In this document: piece by piece, positions 8,587 to 20,035 of the stretch | Layout of the letters: the number at the start of each line of letters is the position of its first letter | How positions within the stretch are numbered: position 1 is the first letter of the stretch | From: Oleispirillum sp963678075 | GTDB taxonomy: Bacteria > Pseudomonadota > Alphaproteobacteria > Rhodospirillales > Rhodospirillaceae | Assembly (NCBI GenBank): GCA_963678075.2 | Contig: CAXXPK010000003.1 | Span: 310,001-374,000 of the forward strand | Length of the DNA: 64,000 nt | Direction: 5' to 3' | Translations under genes and position numbers: made by a program | Notes under the pieces: model-generated | Database searches by the model: none | What the model was told of the DNA's origin: nothing | Seen by the model: the letters and a program-made list of their open reading frames with translations, nothing else

Positions 8587-9932
8587 GGGCGATGACCATG
8601 CGCAAGGGCTTGATGACGGCGGCGTTGGTGTTGGGCGTTCTGCCCGCCTTGGCCGGATGCGGTGCCGACGAATGGTTCGGCGAGCCGGATGCCCCGCCGT
8701 TGCCGGGAAACCGGATTTCGGTGCTGGTGCACGAAACCAAGGTTCGCCCCGACGATGGCGCGGCGAAGATCGAAATCAAGCTGCCGAAGCCAGAGGCGAA
8801 CGCCGCCTGGCCGCAGACCGGTGGTTTGTCGCATCACGCCATGGAACACCTGAAGATCGCCGACAAGATCGCCCCGGCTTGGCGGGTCTCGATCGGCGCC
8901 GGAACCACCGACGAGGACCGGCTGATCGCCACCCCGGTGGTCGCCGATGGCAAGGTCTTCACGATGGACGCGCGGGCGCACGTCGCCGCCTTCGACGCGA
9001 CGCAGGGCAAGCGCCTGTGGCGCTTCGACCTGACCCCCGATAACGAGGAAGACAGCGCGGTGCGGGGCGGCGGCTTGGCCTATGACAAGGGACGTCTGTT
9101 CGCCGCCACCGGACTGGGCGAACTGTGGGCGATTCAGGCCGCCAGCGGCAACTTCTATTGGAAGGCGCATCTGGATGCGCCGTTGCGGGCCGCGCCCACC
9201 GTCTATGGCGGCCGTGTCTTCGTGGTCACCGCCAACAACCGCGTGGTGGCGTTCGCGGCGCGTGACGGCAAGAAGCTGTGGGAATACGTTGGCACGGAAG
9301 AGGCCTCGGGCCTGTTGGGGGCGGCCAGTCCCGCCGCCGACCACGGCGTGCTGGTGGTGGCGATGCGCTCGGGCGCGTTGGCCGCGCTGCGGGTCGAAAG
9401 CGGCTCCCTGCTGTGGGAGGACACCCTCTCCGCCGGGCGCCATGTCTCGGGTCTGTCGACGTTGAGCGACATCAAGGCGCCGCCGGTGATTTCCGGCGGT
9501 CGGGTCTTCGCCATCGGCAACGGCGGCCTGGTCGCCGCCATCGATCTGCGCACCGGCGGCCGCGTTTGGGAAAAGGATTTCGGGGGCGTCGATCTGCCGT
9601 GGCTGGCCGGGGATTATTTGTTCGTCCTCAGCAACGCCAACGAAGTGATCGCGATGCAGGCGAGCACCGGGCGCGTTCTGTGGGCGACGCCGTTGTCGGT
9701 GTGGAAGAACGTGAAGACTCGCACCGGCCGCATCGTCTGGACCGGCCCGATACTGGCCTCCGACCGTTTGCTGGTGGCGGGGTCCCACGGCTATACGCTG
9801 GCGATCTCGCCCTATGGCGGCAAGGTCCTGGGCTATGCCAAGATGCCTGACGGCGTCACCGTGCCGCCGGTGTCGGCGGCGGGGACGGTGTGTTTCGTCA
9901 CCAACGACGCGGACCTTGTGGCGTACCGCTGA
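8583..9932 (+). CDS. bamB: Outer membrane protein assembly factor BamB (PQQ-repeat lipoprotein)
   Basis: 449 residues. A signal peptide ends in the lipobox LAGC at Cys26, followed by an extended linker and an eight-bladed PQQ-type propeller: repeats such as GKRLWRFDLTP, GNFYWKAHLDAP, GKKLWEYVG, GSLLWEDTL, GGRVWEKDF and GRVLWATPL are spaced by about 40-50 residues. BamB is a scaffold of the BAM complex that inserts beta-barrels into the outer membrane. The start at 8583 overlaps the upstream stop (ATGA); starts at 8592 or 8601 are also possible. It lies between yfgM and der, the usual arrangement. Confidence 0.92.
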   Translation: MRAMTMRKGLMTAALVLGVLPALAGCGADEWFGEPDAPPLPGNRISVLVHETKVRPDDGAAKIEIKLPKPEANAAWPQTGGLSHHAMEHLKIADKIAPAWRVSIGAGTTDEDRLIATPVVADGKVFTMDARAHVAAFDATQGKRLWRFDLTPDNEEDSAVRGGGLAYDKGRLFAATGLGELWAIQAASGNFYWKAHLDAPLRAAPTVYGGRVFVVTANNRVVAFAARDGKKLWEYVGTEEASGLLGAASPAADHGVLVVAMRSGALAALRVESGSLLWEDTLSAGRHVSGLSTLSDIKAPPVISGGRVFAIGNGGLVAAIDLRTGGRVWEKDFGGVDLPWLAGDYLFVLSNANEVIAMQASTGRVLWATPLSVWKNVKTRTGRIVWTGPILASDRLLVAGSHGYTLAISPYGGKVLGYAKMPDGVTVPPVSAAGTVCFVTNDADLVAYR

Positions 9933-9946
9933 ACCAGGCGTAAAAG

Positions 9947-11353
9947 ATGACCTTGACCGTGGCGATCGTGGGCCGGCCGAATGTCGGCAAATCCACGCTG
10001 TTTAACCGTCTGACCTATACCCGTACGGCGATCGTTCACGATTTGCCGGGGGCGACGCGCGATCGCCGCGAAGGCAACGCCCAGGTCGGCGACCTGCATT
10101 TCCGGCTGGTCGATACCGCCGGGCTTGAAGACTCTCACGACCTGTCTACCATCGAAGGCCGGATGCGCGCCCAAACCGACATCGCGATCCGTCTGGCCGA
10201 CGTGGTGATGCTGCTGATCGACGCTCGCGCCGGGGTCACGCCGCTCGACGCCCACTTCGCCGACATCCTGCGCCGTCAGGACAAGCCGGTGATCGTGGTC
10301 GCCAACAAGTGCGAGGGCCGCGCCGGACAGCCCGGTCTGTTCGAGGCGTTCGGCCTGGGCCTGGGCGATCCGGCGGCGATTTCCGCCGAACACGGCGAGG
10401 GCATGGGCGATCTGTTCGACGCGTTGCGTCCCTTCGCCGATGCCGCCGATCCGCCGGTCGAGGAAGATCCCTTCCCCGAGGAATTGACGCCGGAGGCCGA
10501 GGCCGAGGCCGAGGTAAAGGAAGCCCGCCTTGCCGCCCGTCCGCTTTCCCTGGCCATCGTCGGACGCCCCAATGTCGGCAAGTCCACCCTGGTCAACCGC
10601 TTGCTGGGCGAGGAACGGATGCTCACCGGGCCGGAAGCCGGGCTGACCCGCGATGCCATCTCGAGCCCGTGGGAGTGGGAGGGGCGGAAGCTGGTCCTGG
10701 TCGATACCGCCGGTCTGCGCCGCAAGGCAAAGATCGAGGAAAGCCTGGAAAAGCTCTCCGCTCAGGACACCCTGAACGCGGTGCGGATGTCCAACGTCGT
10801 CGCCTTGGTGCTGGACGTGGACGGCATTCTGGACAAGCAGGACTTGACCATCGCCCGCCATGTCGTCGATGAGGGCCGCGCCCTGATCGTCGTCGTCAAC
10901 AAATGGGACATCGCCGACGGCAAGCCGGAAATCCTGGAAAAGCTGAAGGAAAAACTGGCCCATACCCTGCCGCAGGTGCGGGGGATTCCCTTTGTCACCG
11001 TCTCGGCCCTGAAAGGCCAGGGCCTGGACCGGATGATGTTCACCGTGTTCCGGGTCTATGACCTGTGGAACCGCCGCGTCCCCACCCGGCCGCTGAACGA
11101 GTGGCTGAAGGAAATGACCGAACGCCACCCGCCGCCGCTGGGCGGACTGGGGCGCCGCCTGCGGGTCCGCTATATCACCCAGGTCAAGACCCGACCGCCG
11201 ACCTTCGTCGCCTTCGTCAGCCGTACCGCCGATATGCCGGATTCCTATGCCCGGTATCTGGTCAACGGCATGCGCGATGCCTTCGACCTCGACGGCATCG
11301 CGATCCGCCTGATGCTGCGCCAGGGCAAAAACCCCCACGCCGACAAGGCGTAA
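9947..11353 (+). CDS. der: Ribosome biogenesis GTPase Der (EngA)
   Basis: 468 residues with two tandem G domains and a KH-like C-terminal domain. The first G1 box GRPNVGKSTLFNRL is near residue 8 and the second GRPNVGKSTLVNRL near 205; DTAGLE and DTAGLR are the two G3 boxes, NKCEG and NKWD the G4 boxes. Der is essential for 50S subunit assembly. It starts 14 bp after bamB and closes this operon. Confidence 0.96.
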   Translation: MTLTVAIVGRPNVGKSTLFNRLTYTRTAIVHDLPGATRDRREGNAQVGDLHFRLVDTAGLEDSHDLSTIEGRMRAQTDIAIRLADVVMLLIDARAGVTPLDAHFADILRRQDKPVIVVANKCEGRAGQPGLFEAFGLGLGDPAAISAEHGEGMGDLFDALRPFADAADPPVEEDPFPEELTPEAEAEAEVKEARLAARPLSLAIVGRPNVGKSTLVNRLLGEERMLTGPEAGLTRDAISSPWEWEGRKLVLVDTAGLRRKAKIEESLEKLSAQDTLNAVRMSNVVALVLDVDGILDKQDLTIARHVVDEGRALIVVVNKWDIADGKPEILEKLKEKLAHTLPQVRGIPFVTVSALKGQGLDRMMFTVFRVYDLWNRRVPTRPLNEWLKEMTERHPPPLGGLGRRLRVRYITQVKTRPPTFVAFVSRTADMPDSYARYLVNGMRDAFDLDGIAIRLMLRQGKNPHADKA

Positions 11354-11364
11354 GGGGAAGGGAA

Positions 11365-11412
11365 AAACGTTGCGAGGGGACTCGGTCCCCCCGCGCCCCC
11401 CATTCCCCTTTT
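11365..11412. repeat. Member of a dispersed intergenic repeat (GTTGCGAGGGG... type)
   Basis: After der the sequence GTTGCGAGGGGACTCGGTCC followed by a CCCC-rich CGCGCCCCCC stretch resembles segments at 13086 (and its duplicate at 36033) and at 55663. All lie next to gene ends. It can fold into a GC hairpin (GAGGGGAC ... GTCCCCCC) and may stop transcription from der. Confidence 0.5.
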
Positions 11413-11482
11413 CAGCCGCTCCACGCCCCGCAACCGTCACGCCGCGCGACGGCAGGTTTCCGTGCCACGACAGGAGACGAAA

Positions 11483-11512
11483 GCGGCGGACTCTCACGAA
11501 AGAGTCCGCCGC
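11483..11512 (-). terminator. Hairpin terminator of the hydrolase remnant
   Basis: Perfect 12-bp stem GCGGCGGACTCT / AGAGTCCGCCGC with a 6-nt loop at 11495-11500. On the minus strand it is followed by TTTCGTCTC and lies 22 bp downstream of the hydrolase stop; der converges from the other side, so it may serve both strands. Confidence 0.65.
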
Positions 11513-11534
11513 CTGCGTCGGTATTTTGACACCG

Positions 11535-12287
11535 TCATGGGTTGAGATGCTTCTTAAACCATTGCAGCGCTGCCGAAGATGTGCTGTCGAAGGACTTCAC
11601 GTACGCATCGAAATGCCCGGCGCCCTTGATGATCTGCAGGGATTTGGGTTCCAACGCGTTGCGATAGGCTTCCAGAGACAGGTCGGTCGGCGTCACGTAG
11701 TCACGTTCGGCAACCTGCATCAGCGGCGGCGTGGGGCTGACGAATTCGATGTAGTCGCCCGGATTGTAGCCCCGGGCGTATTCGACGGAGCGCAGCGTGA
11801 CCTCGGGGACCTCGCCTGGAATCCACTTGTAGCCCGCCGTGTACCATTTGACCGCGTCATTGCCCTTGTAGATACCGTTTCTGCCCATGAGGGGAAGGAC
11901 CGTTGGCGCTTCTCCCTTTTCGCGCATCAAACGGTCTTCGGCGAACTTTGCGAGAAGTGCATCCTCGGCGGCGCCGGCGACACGGCGGCGCGCCGTCCTG
12001 GTGCCGCTGATCGTCGGGACCTGGGCGACGACGCATTTTACGCGGCGGTCGGTCGCCCCGACGACGATGACGTGGCCGCCGCTGTAGCTGCTTCCCCAGA
12101 TACCGATCCTGTGCGGATCTACCGTCGGCAGGCTGGACGCATAGGTAATGGCGTGCCGGAAATCCTCTACCTGCTGCCACGGGTTGATTTCGTGGCGAGG
12201 ACGCGGATCAATTGGCGCCAACAGGTGAACGAAACCCCGAACTCCGACCTGAACAGTCTGGCCATAGTCCGGCTCGATGCGCCACAC
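11535..12287 (-). pseudogene. Alpha/beta hydrolase, N-terminally truncated
   Basis: The reading contains PRHEINPWQQVEDFRHAITY and the nucleophile elbow GIWGSSYSGGHV, typical of dienelactone-hydrolase/FrsA-like alpha/beta hydrolases, and ends ...AALQWFKKHLNP with a plausible catalytic His in GAGHFDAYV. The family's first ~80 residues (first beta strands and oxyanion-hole region) are missing; upstream of PRHEINP, near 12200, the 30 preceding residues do not resemble the family. Substrate unknown. It sits at the left edge of the accessory region, directly before the duplicated purF block. Confidence 0.65.
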
Positions 12288-12404
12288 TGGTTTGCCGGAT
12301 GTTCAGAAGTCGGCGGCATTCCGCCTCCTTTTTCCCTGTTCTTCCGCTGGAAGCATAGCACACGGCATAGTACGCCGGAATGTGGACGGCAGGGCTGTGG
12401 TGTC

Positions 12405-12480
12405 TCCGCGCGAAAACCAGGAATCGGGCCTGGGGTCCGCGACCCCAGACGGGTCCGGGCGGCGCCCGGCCTTGTTTTTC
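12405..12480. repeat. Intergenic hairpin repeat (GCGCGAAAACCAGG type)
   Basis: Begins with CGCGCGAAAACCAGG, a motif that recurs at 13186, 16298 and their duplicates. It contains two hairpins: CTGGGGTC CGC GACCCCAG at 12430-12448 and CCGGGC GGC GCCCGG at 12455-12469, the latter followed by CTTGTTTTT. It looks like a terminator-type element of a dispersed family. Confidence 0.55.
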
Positions 12481-13170
12481 CTATCGCGCGCGCGGGTCGG
12501 CGGGGGCTTGGCGGCAGAAGGCATAGGGGCCGAGGTCGAAGTGGAAGTGATCGCGGTGGTTGGCGTCGGAATCCGGCCCCGGCACCCCGGTGAATAGGGT
12601 ACAGGCGCCCTGGCCCACGGTTTTTAGGAACTCCGCCTTTTTGTCGTGTCCGGCCCAGTGCAGGGTGACCGACACCTTTTCCTTTTTTGCGGTTTCGAAG
12701 ACGCCGATATCGATGGTGTTGGCCTTGGTGTGTTCGCTCATCCGGCTGCCGTTGGTGGCGCGGCGGCAGGCATAGGTGCCGTAGTGGTGGATCGTCGTCA
12801 CCGGGCTGCCCAGCAGGCATTTCGCCGCCGGTTGCACTACCACGGCCTCGAATTCCGAGAGTTTCAGGGCCAGGGGGCAGGTCATCAGTGCGGGGGAGGA
12901 GAGTTTCGCCTACCCGAAGCGCGACACCTTGACCGCGTTGGCGACGGAACATCCGCCGGAGGAGAAATCCGGGACCGGGACGAAATCCACGTCGTAACGG
13001 GCCAATCGTTCGCGGCAGGGGTCGGGGTCCGGCGCGGGCGCTCCGGCGCAGGCGGTCAGTAGCCGGGGTGCGAGGAAAACAGAAAGGTTGCGGAGGGCTG
13101 CGGCCCCTCCGCGCCTCCCCTTTTTTGGTTCTCGCCGCGCAGCGGCAGGCAATCCGCGTGTCATCGGCAA
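12481..13170 (-). pseudogene. Extensin-like family protein, in-frame stop (upstream copy)
   Basis: One frame holds two pieces of an extensin-like C-terminal family protein (PF06904). The first, from 13170, reads RYDVDFVPVPDFSSGGCSVA and meets TAG at 12910-12912 right after VSRFG. The second continues in the same frame as AKLSSPALMTCPLAL, TIHHYGTYACR, MSEHTKANTIDIG and HRDHFHFDLGPYAFCR, with the family's His/Asp residues. Restart at Met 12885 would give 134 residues lacking the N-terminus. The 5' part runs into a repeat element, so the true start is probably lost. A shorter copy is at 35686-36117. Confidence 0.8.
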
Positions 13171-13205
13171 TCAGTGTATAGCGCTTTGCGCGAAAAACCA
13201 GGACG
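13083..13205. repeat. Composite intergenic repeat, duplicated at 36030-36152
   Basis: GGTTGCGGAGGGCTGCGGCC, then a CCCTCCGCGCCTCCCC stretch, a GCCGCGCAGCGGC hairpin and TAGCGCTTTGCGCGAAAAAC. The same order of pieces is seen at 55663-55775. It lies between purF and the extensin remnant and includes the proposed 5' end of the latter. Confidence 0.5.
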
Positions 13206-13297
13206 AGCTCTGACTGGGTAGCCGTAGGCTTTCAGTGCGTTGGTTTTTGCGCGCATTGCCGGTGATCCGCGCGATACGATCGTCCATGGGGCGGAGG

Positions 13298-14785
<1,488 letters not shown>

Positions 14786-14795
14786 GTGGGTGCTC

Positions 14796-15449
14796 TTATC
14801 GGTTGGCGTCGATCAGGCGGTTCATGTCGCGGCGCTGGTCGTCGGCATAGCCTGGGGAGGGTTCGGCGGTGGGCTGCTTCGGCGCCGGGGCGCTCCAGGA
14901 TTTCAGGGTGCGTTCGATGGCGCTCGCATCCTGGGCGGATTTCTTGGCGTCGTTGGCCTTGTGGCTCAGGTCCGCCTCGAACAGGGAATCGGGGGCGATG
15001 CGTTTGACGAAGGCGGCGCCGGTGACGATCCAGGGGGTGGTCTTCGCCCCTTGCATCCACCGGGGCGGCTGGGACAGGTCGAGGACCCAGACCATCGCCA
15101 GATAGGCCAGCACCACCAGCAGGCCGCCGCGCACGCCGCCGAAGACGAAGCCCAAGGCCCGGTCCGCCGGGCTGAGCGCGCTGCCCTTGACTCCGTGACT
15201 GACCGCGCGGGTGACGATCGAAGCTAGGATCAGGGTGGCGATGAACAAGACGGCGGCGGCGGCGCCGTCGGCGATCATCCGATTTTCGATGGTGGCGCGG
15301 GCATAGGGGCGCAGCACCGGCAGGCCGAACACCACCGCCAGGACCGCCAGCAACCAGCTGGCGATCGACAGGACTTCGTGCGTGAAGCCGCGCAGCGTCG
15401 CGAACAGGGCGGAGGCGAGAACGATCCCGAACACCGCCAGATCGACCAT
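14796..15449 (-). CDS. cvpA: CvpA family membrane protein (upstream copy)
   Basis: 217 residues from the ATG at 15449 (MVDLAVFGIVLASALFAT); the longer frame to 15527 overlaps the radA end and is not used. Four hydrophobic segments cover residues ~1-125, with the family motif RGFTHEVLSIASWLLAV near 22; the C-terminal third is polar. CvpA was named for colicin V production and also supports envelope integrity; here as in many bacteria it precedes purF. Same sequence as 37743-38396. Confidence 0.9.
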   Translation of the reverse strand: MVDLAVFGIVLASALFATLRGFTHEVLSIASWLLAVLAVVFGLPVLRPYARATIENRMIADGAAAAVLFIATLILASIVTRAVSHGVKGSALSPADRALGFVFGGVRGGLLVVLAYLAMVWVLDLSQPPRWMQGAKTTPWIVTGAAFVKRIAPDSLFEADLSHKANDAKKSAQDASAIERTLKSWSAPAPKQPTAEPSPGYADDQRRDMNRLIDANR

Positions 15450-15474
15450 GGGCAGGGGCAGGTTGCTCAAAGCC

Positions 15475-16156
15475 TTAAGGCTCCTCGTTGCGGGTTCCCG
15501 CAGGGTTTGCGGGGAACAGACCGACAATATCCTGGGCGTGCCCGATTTCCCGGACCGACAGCCCGTCGGGCGGCGCGCCTTTGCGGTTGGCGGCGCGCAG
15601 GCGCCGGGGCATCAAAACGGCGGTGAAACCCAGTTTCGCCGCTTCCTTCAGGCGAAGATCGGGCTGCGTTACCGCGCGAATCTCGCCCGACAAGCCGGTT
15701 TCGCCGAACACTGCGGTGTTCGGCGGGGCGGGAACGCCGCTGATCGACGACAGCACCGCGCAGGCGCACCTGATCCACCGCCTCTTCGCCCGAGACATAA
15801 ACGCAGCGCGCGCCCTTGATCGCCAGTTGGGCGGCGGCCTGCAACAGCAGCGTCGATTTGCCGATGCCGGGGTCGCCGCCGACCAGCAGCACCGATCCCG
15901 CGACCAGTCCGCCGCCGGTGACGCGGTCCAGTTCGCCGATGCCGGTGCCACGGCGGGGAACCGGGTCGCCGACTCCGGCCAGCGGCACGAAGTCGATGAC
16001 GCGGCCCTTGGACAGGGCACGCCCCTGCGGCGAGGCCTCGGGCGCGGCTTCCTCGGCGATGGTGTTCCAGGCGCCGCAGGCCTCGCACCGGCCCATCCAC
16101 TTGCCGTGGACCGCGCCGCAGGACTGACAGACGTATCGGACCGCGGATTTCGCCAT
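15475..16156 (-). pseudogene. radA: DNA repair protein RadA, internal 722-bp deletion
   Basis: Starts MAKSAVRYVCQSCGAVHG at 16156 with the four-Cys zinc finger, Walker A (GDPGIGKSTLLL) and SGEEAVDQVRLR, then jumps to AVLSSISGVPAPPNTAVFGE and the normal C-terminus, but in another frame. Compared with the intact copy at 38422-39825 the gap is 722 bp, which is not a multiple of three. The joint lies at CGCGCAGGC, a 9-bp direct repeat present at both borders in the intact gene. The KNRFG motif and most of the Lon-like domain are missing, so this copy is dead. Confidence 0.95.
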
Positions 16157-16179
16157 GGCTCAGACTCCGCCCCGGGAAA

Positions 16180-16327
16180 ACCAGGCCGGGCTCCGCTCGG
16201 ACCCGCACAGGGCCTTGGGCCCTGTGTACCCGTGACTTGTTTTGCGCCGCGAATCGGCCATCGACCATTGCGCGGGGGCGATGATATCAATGCGCTTCGC
16301 GCGAAAACCAGAACGAATGGGGTCTAG
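16180..16327. repeat. Intergenic hairpin repeats upstream of radA copy 1
   Basis: Contains GGGAAAACCAGGCCGGG, the hairpin CACAGGGCC TTG GGCCCTGTG at 16206-16226, and GCGCTTCGCGCGAAAACCAG at about 16291-16310. Related elements occur at 12405, 13170 and 55760. The segment ends at the CTAG used by the IS. The duplicate is at 39849-39996. Confidence 0.55.
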
Positions 16328-16986
16328 GTTCAGGACCCGTTAAATTATTGTCAGGCAGATCGGCGGCTGATTCACTCATGGGAGGGAGGACCCCATCCAT
16401 GAGTGATCTGTTTTGGTTGTCAGAGAGGCAGTTGGCGAAGATCGAGCCGCATTTCCCGCTATCGCATGGCGTGCCGCAGGTTGATGATCGATGCAACCCA
16501 CCTGAAAGCTCATCGGACCGCCGCGAGCCTCTATAAAAAGGGGCTCTTCCCCGATGTATCGGACGCACAAAAGGCGGGCTGAACTCCAAGCTTCATGCGG
16601 TTTGCGACGGACAAGGAAGGCCCCTCATCCTGCTGCTCAGCGAGGGGCAAATGAGCGATTACAAAGGCGCGATGCTGTTGCTCGACCTATTTCCCAAGGC
16701 CAACGTCCTGATCGCCGACAAGGGCTATGACGGTGATCCCCTTCGAGAGGCTTTGACACAGCGAGGGATCGCTACATGCATCCCGCCAATGCGTCATCGC
16801 AAAACCCAGTACGCTTACGACAAAACCCTCTATCGCCAGCGTCATAGGATCGAGAACCTCTTCGCTCGCCTCAAGGATTGGCGGCGTATCCACACCCGAT
16901 ATGACCGATGCGCGGATATCTTCTTTGCCGCCGTCATCATCGCGGTACTCCTCCTCTTTTGGATCGAACCTTAATGAGTCTTGAGC
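16328..16986 (+). mobile_element. IS5-family element, copy 2, internally deleted
   Basis: 659 bp, flanked by CTAG on both sides (16324-16327 and 16987-16990), with ends GTTCAGGACCCGTTAA and the complement of GCTCAAGACTCATTAA. Against copy 1 it lacks 185 bp of orfA. The joint is at TTGATGATCG, which occurs twice in the complete element at the deletion borders. It marks the point where homology to the other purF block ends. Confidence 0.93.
16399..16974 (+). pseudogene. IS5-family transposase remnant
   Basis: OrfA starts MSDLFWLSERQLAKIEPHF and is truncated after HGVPQVDDR, where the deletion shifts the frame (CNPPESSSDRREPL then stop at 16536). The orfB part from about 16580 is complete through LIADKGYDGDPL and RHRIENLFARLK to LLFWIEP. 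The element cannot make transposase but could still be moved in trans because both ends remain. Confidence 0.9.
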
Positions 16987-17643
16987 CTAGGCGCTTTCGC
17001 CCTCGGTCAGGCCCATGCGGGCCGCCGCGATCACGGCGGAGGTGCGGTTGGGGACGGCCAGCGCCTTCAGGATAGCGGTGACGTGCAGTTTGACCGTGCC
17101 TTCGGAGAGGTCGAGGCTCTGCGCGATATCGCGGTTGGACAGGCCGCGCGCCACCAGTCGCAACACGTCCATTTGGCGGGGGGTTAGGGCGGAAATCGGG
17201 TTGGCGGAGTCCGCTTGCGCGGTGTCGGAGGCCGTCGCATCGTCGTCAAGCACCAGGGGCGGAATGTAGTGGCCGCCCGATAGCACCAGATTGATCGCGT
17301 AGATCATCACCGTGCTGGACGAGGTCTTGGGGATGAAGCCGCGGGCTCCGGCGCGCATCGCCGTGGTGATCAAGGCGCGATCGACTAGGGCCGAAAGGAT
17401 GACCGCCGGCACGCTGGGAAGCTCGACGCGTAGGGTGCGCAGGGCTTCCTCCCACGGCATGCCGGGCATGCGGATGTCGAGAAGGACCAGGTCAAGGCCG
17501 GGGGTCGCCCGGGCGAGGTCAAGCGCCTCGCGGTGGTCGCCCGCAGTCAGGCAACGGGTGCCCGGGGCGAGATGGTGCAAAACCATTGTCAAGCCGTCAC
17601 GAAACAGCTCGTGATCGTCGGCGATAAGAACCGTGTAGGACAC
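16987..17643 (-). CDS. NarL/FixJ-type response regulator
   Basis: 218 residues. The receiver has the acidic pair in IADDHELFRDGL, the phosphoacceptor Asp in LVLLDIRMPG near residue 56 and Lys in FIPKTSSS near 107. The LuxR-type helix-turn-helix follows: LTPRQMDVLRLVARGLSNRD, then EGTVKLHVTAILKALAV. The stop codon TAG is part of the CTAG next to the IS, so the insertion left the protein intact. The neighbouring upstream kinase gene is broken, so the regulator may now be orphaned. Targets unknown. Confidence 0.87.
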   Translation of the reverse strand: MSYTVLIADDHELFRDGLTMVLHHLAPGTRCLTAGDHREALDLARATPGLDLVLLDIRMPGMPWEEALRTLRVELPSVPAVILSALVDRALITTAMRAGARGFIPKTSSSTVMIYAINLVLSGGHYIPPLVLDDDATASDTAQADSANPISALTPRQMDVLRLVARGLSNRDIAQSLDLSEGTVKLHVTAILKALAVPNRTSAVIAAARMGLTEGESA

Positions 17644-17755
17644 AGTGCGGTCAATCCCGTCAAAACGTCGGCGCCAAGCCGACCGGGCGCTGCCGTCAAT
17701 GTGGCTGGCGCGCCCCGAAGATTAACGAACATGCGTGGAATAGCAAAGGGATAAA

Positions 17756-20035
17756 TCATTGTGCAGATGTCGATTTGCTCGGCAGCTCGAAAAACACCGT
17801 GGCGCCTTCGCCGGGGGTTGAGGTCGCGCCGACCCGTCCGCCATGCAGGGCGACCAGGGCGTGGACGATGCTCAGCCCCCAGGCCCGAGCCTTCGACCGT
17901 CGCGCCAGGGGGCATGCTGGGGGCATGAACGCGGCTTTCCAATTGCCGGAAGCGGCAGAACATCACCAGCAGGAAATCCGGCGGGATACCGGGGCCGTGG
18001 TCGGTGATTTCAACGGGGATGGTTCCCTCCGCGATGGCCGCGCGAATGGCGATGGATCCGCCTTCGGGAGAAAACTGGATTGCGTTGCCGAAGATGTTGA
18101 CCACGACCTGGGCCAGGCGATCGGGGTCGCCCAACACCCAGAGGGGGCCTTGGGCAGATCCCAAACGATGGCGAGGTTCTTCGCCTCCGACAGCAGGCGG
18201 TGGTTTTCGACGCTTTGCCGGATTACCGTGCCGAGATCGGTGGGGCGCGGGTTGAAGGAAATCATCCTGGCGTTGATGCGTTCCAGATCCAGTGGGTCGG
18301 AAATCAGGCAAAGCAGGCGTCGGCCGTTGCGTTCGGCGATGTCCAGAAGATCCTTTGCCTTCAGGCTGCCGCTGTTGATCAGGCTCAGCGCGCCCAGGAT
18401 GCTGGTCAGGGGGGTGCGCAGGTCGTGGCCGACGATGGCGACAAGTTTGGATTTAAGGCGATCGACCTGTTTGCGGTCCGAGATGCCCTGCACGATGGCG
18501 ATGAACAGGGGGTCGAGTTCGGCATCGACGCGGCTGATCGAGACCTCGGCGGGAAAGATCTGGCCATCGCTGCGGCGAGCCTGGATCTCACGGCGGCGCG
18601 CTGGCGTTTTCGGGGGAGAGAAGGCTGACGTGACGGCCCAGCACGTCCTTGATCGCATAGCCGAACAGGCGCTCGGCCGAGGCGTTGAAGCCGATGCTGG
18701 CGCCGCTTTCGGTGGTGATCACCACGCCTTCCAGGATGGTGTCGAAGACGGCGCGCACCCGGTCCTGGGTGGCCCGCAGGTCCCGTGCCGTCTGGAGGCG
18801 GTGGCGTTCGACGGCGTGGATCGAAAACATCGCGGCGACGGTGGAAAGCGCCAGTGTCAGGTCCTCGATGAGGTTGTCGTCGAACGGTTGGGGGCGGTTG
18901 GACAACGCGATCAGCCCGACCGCGCGCGCGCGGTGACTGGCAAGATCAGGGTGTTGCCGAGGCCGGGGGATTCGTCGCCGGTTTCGTCACGGACGGTGGT
19001 GGCGGAGGTAAGGGCGCGGCGCAGGATCGGTGGCATCGGCCCGGTGATCGCCTCGCCCCATGCCCCGATCGAGGCCAGGGGCTCGGGTGCGCGATTTTCG
19101 CCGTGGATGGTGGCGATCAGGCCGGAATGGCAGCTGGCGATTCGCAACAGGCTGTCCAGGAAGCGCGAAAAGGCACGCAGGTGGTCGCTGCCGGTCAGGA
19201 AGGTGGTTTGAATCTCGCCCAGCAGGCGCAGCAGCGCGGTCTGACGATCGACGTGGGCTTGTAACAGGCGGGTGTGGGTGACATCGGCGACGCGCAGCAC
19301 AGAGGCGCCGAATTCCGGCCGGTGAAGGCTGATTTGCAGCTTGCGCCGGTCCTCGGTGTGAAAATCGACGGGACGTCCGGCGCGTCGTTGCGGGTGGCGC
19401 AGGATGGTTCGCGCCTGGGAAAAATCGCCGGCATCCGGGGGCGAACCGATCAGCGCCGCCCGGACCCCGGGCAACGGTGCGCCGGGGCGCAATGCCGCGC
19501 CGTTCTCGCGCGCCAGATTGCGCAGGGCGTCGTTGCCCTGCGACAGCCGTTGTTTGGAATCGAGGATGGCGTAGCCGCAGGCATCCTCGCCGCCATGCGG
19601 CAGGGCGTTCTGCCAAGGCGCGGTCGGCGCGGGTGGCGGCACGGTAAAGTTTCATCCCGGCAGGTCGTGTGCGATCAGCAGGATCGCGGCGACGGCGCCG
19701 TCGTCGTCGGGGATCGGGGTGTAGTTGCCGACCAGGGCGCGATTGCCGGAGCCGGAGGAAATCTGCAGCAGCGCCGCCGTTGCCTGACCGCCGCGCGCCA
19801 CCCCCAGGATGGGGGCGTCGTAGACGTCGGCCAGGGGGCCCAAGTGTTCTTGCAGAGTTTGTCCGGCCGTGATCGGCACGATGGCGCGAAAGGCAGGGTT
19901 GACATAGATCGCCCGCAGATCGGGAAGAAAAGCGGCGACGGCATCGCTGGTGGACTCGAACAGTCGGGCGTAGTCGCCGTGAGTAAAGGGGGAATCTGCC
20001 GCGCGGATGGTCATGGGTGGATATCCGTTGTCCAT
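17756..20035 (-). pseudogene. Multi-sensor histidine kinase, several frameshifts and a stop
   Basis: Reading from 20035: a PAS domain (YARLFESTSDAVAAFLPDLR) ends at TGA 19652-19654, then the same frame resumes at 19642 with a second sensor and a GAF-like part to 18911. A shift in a GCGCGCGC run leads to LSNRPQPFDDNLIEDLTLAL, a further PAS (FDTILEGVVITTESGASIGF), a break near 18600, then the H-box VGHDLRTPLTS, another shift near 18165, the N-box NIFGNAIQFSPEGG and DHGPGIPP, and a last shift near 17890 before LSIVHALVALHGGRVG and FFELPSKSTSAQ. At least five lesions make it non-functional. It probably partnered the regulator at 16987-17643. Confidence 0.85.

Noticed and set aside
11370..12593. 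Plus-strand 407-residue open frame over the hydrolase remnant
   Set aside because: Antisense to the hydrolase, whose GSSYSGG motif and conserved blocks are on the minus strand.
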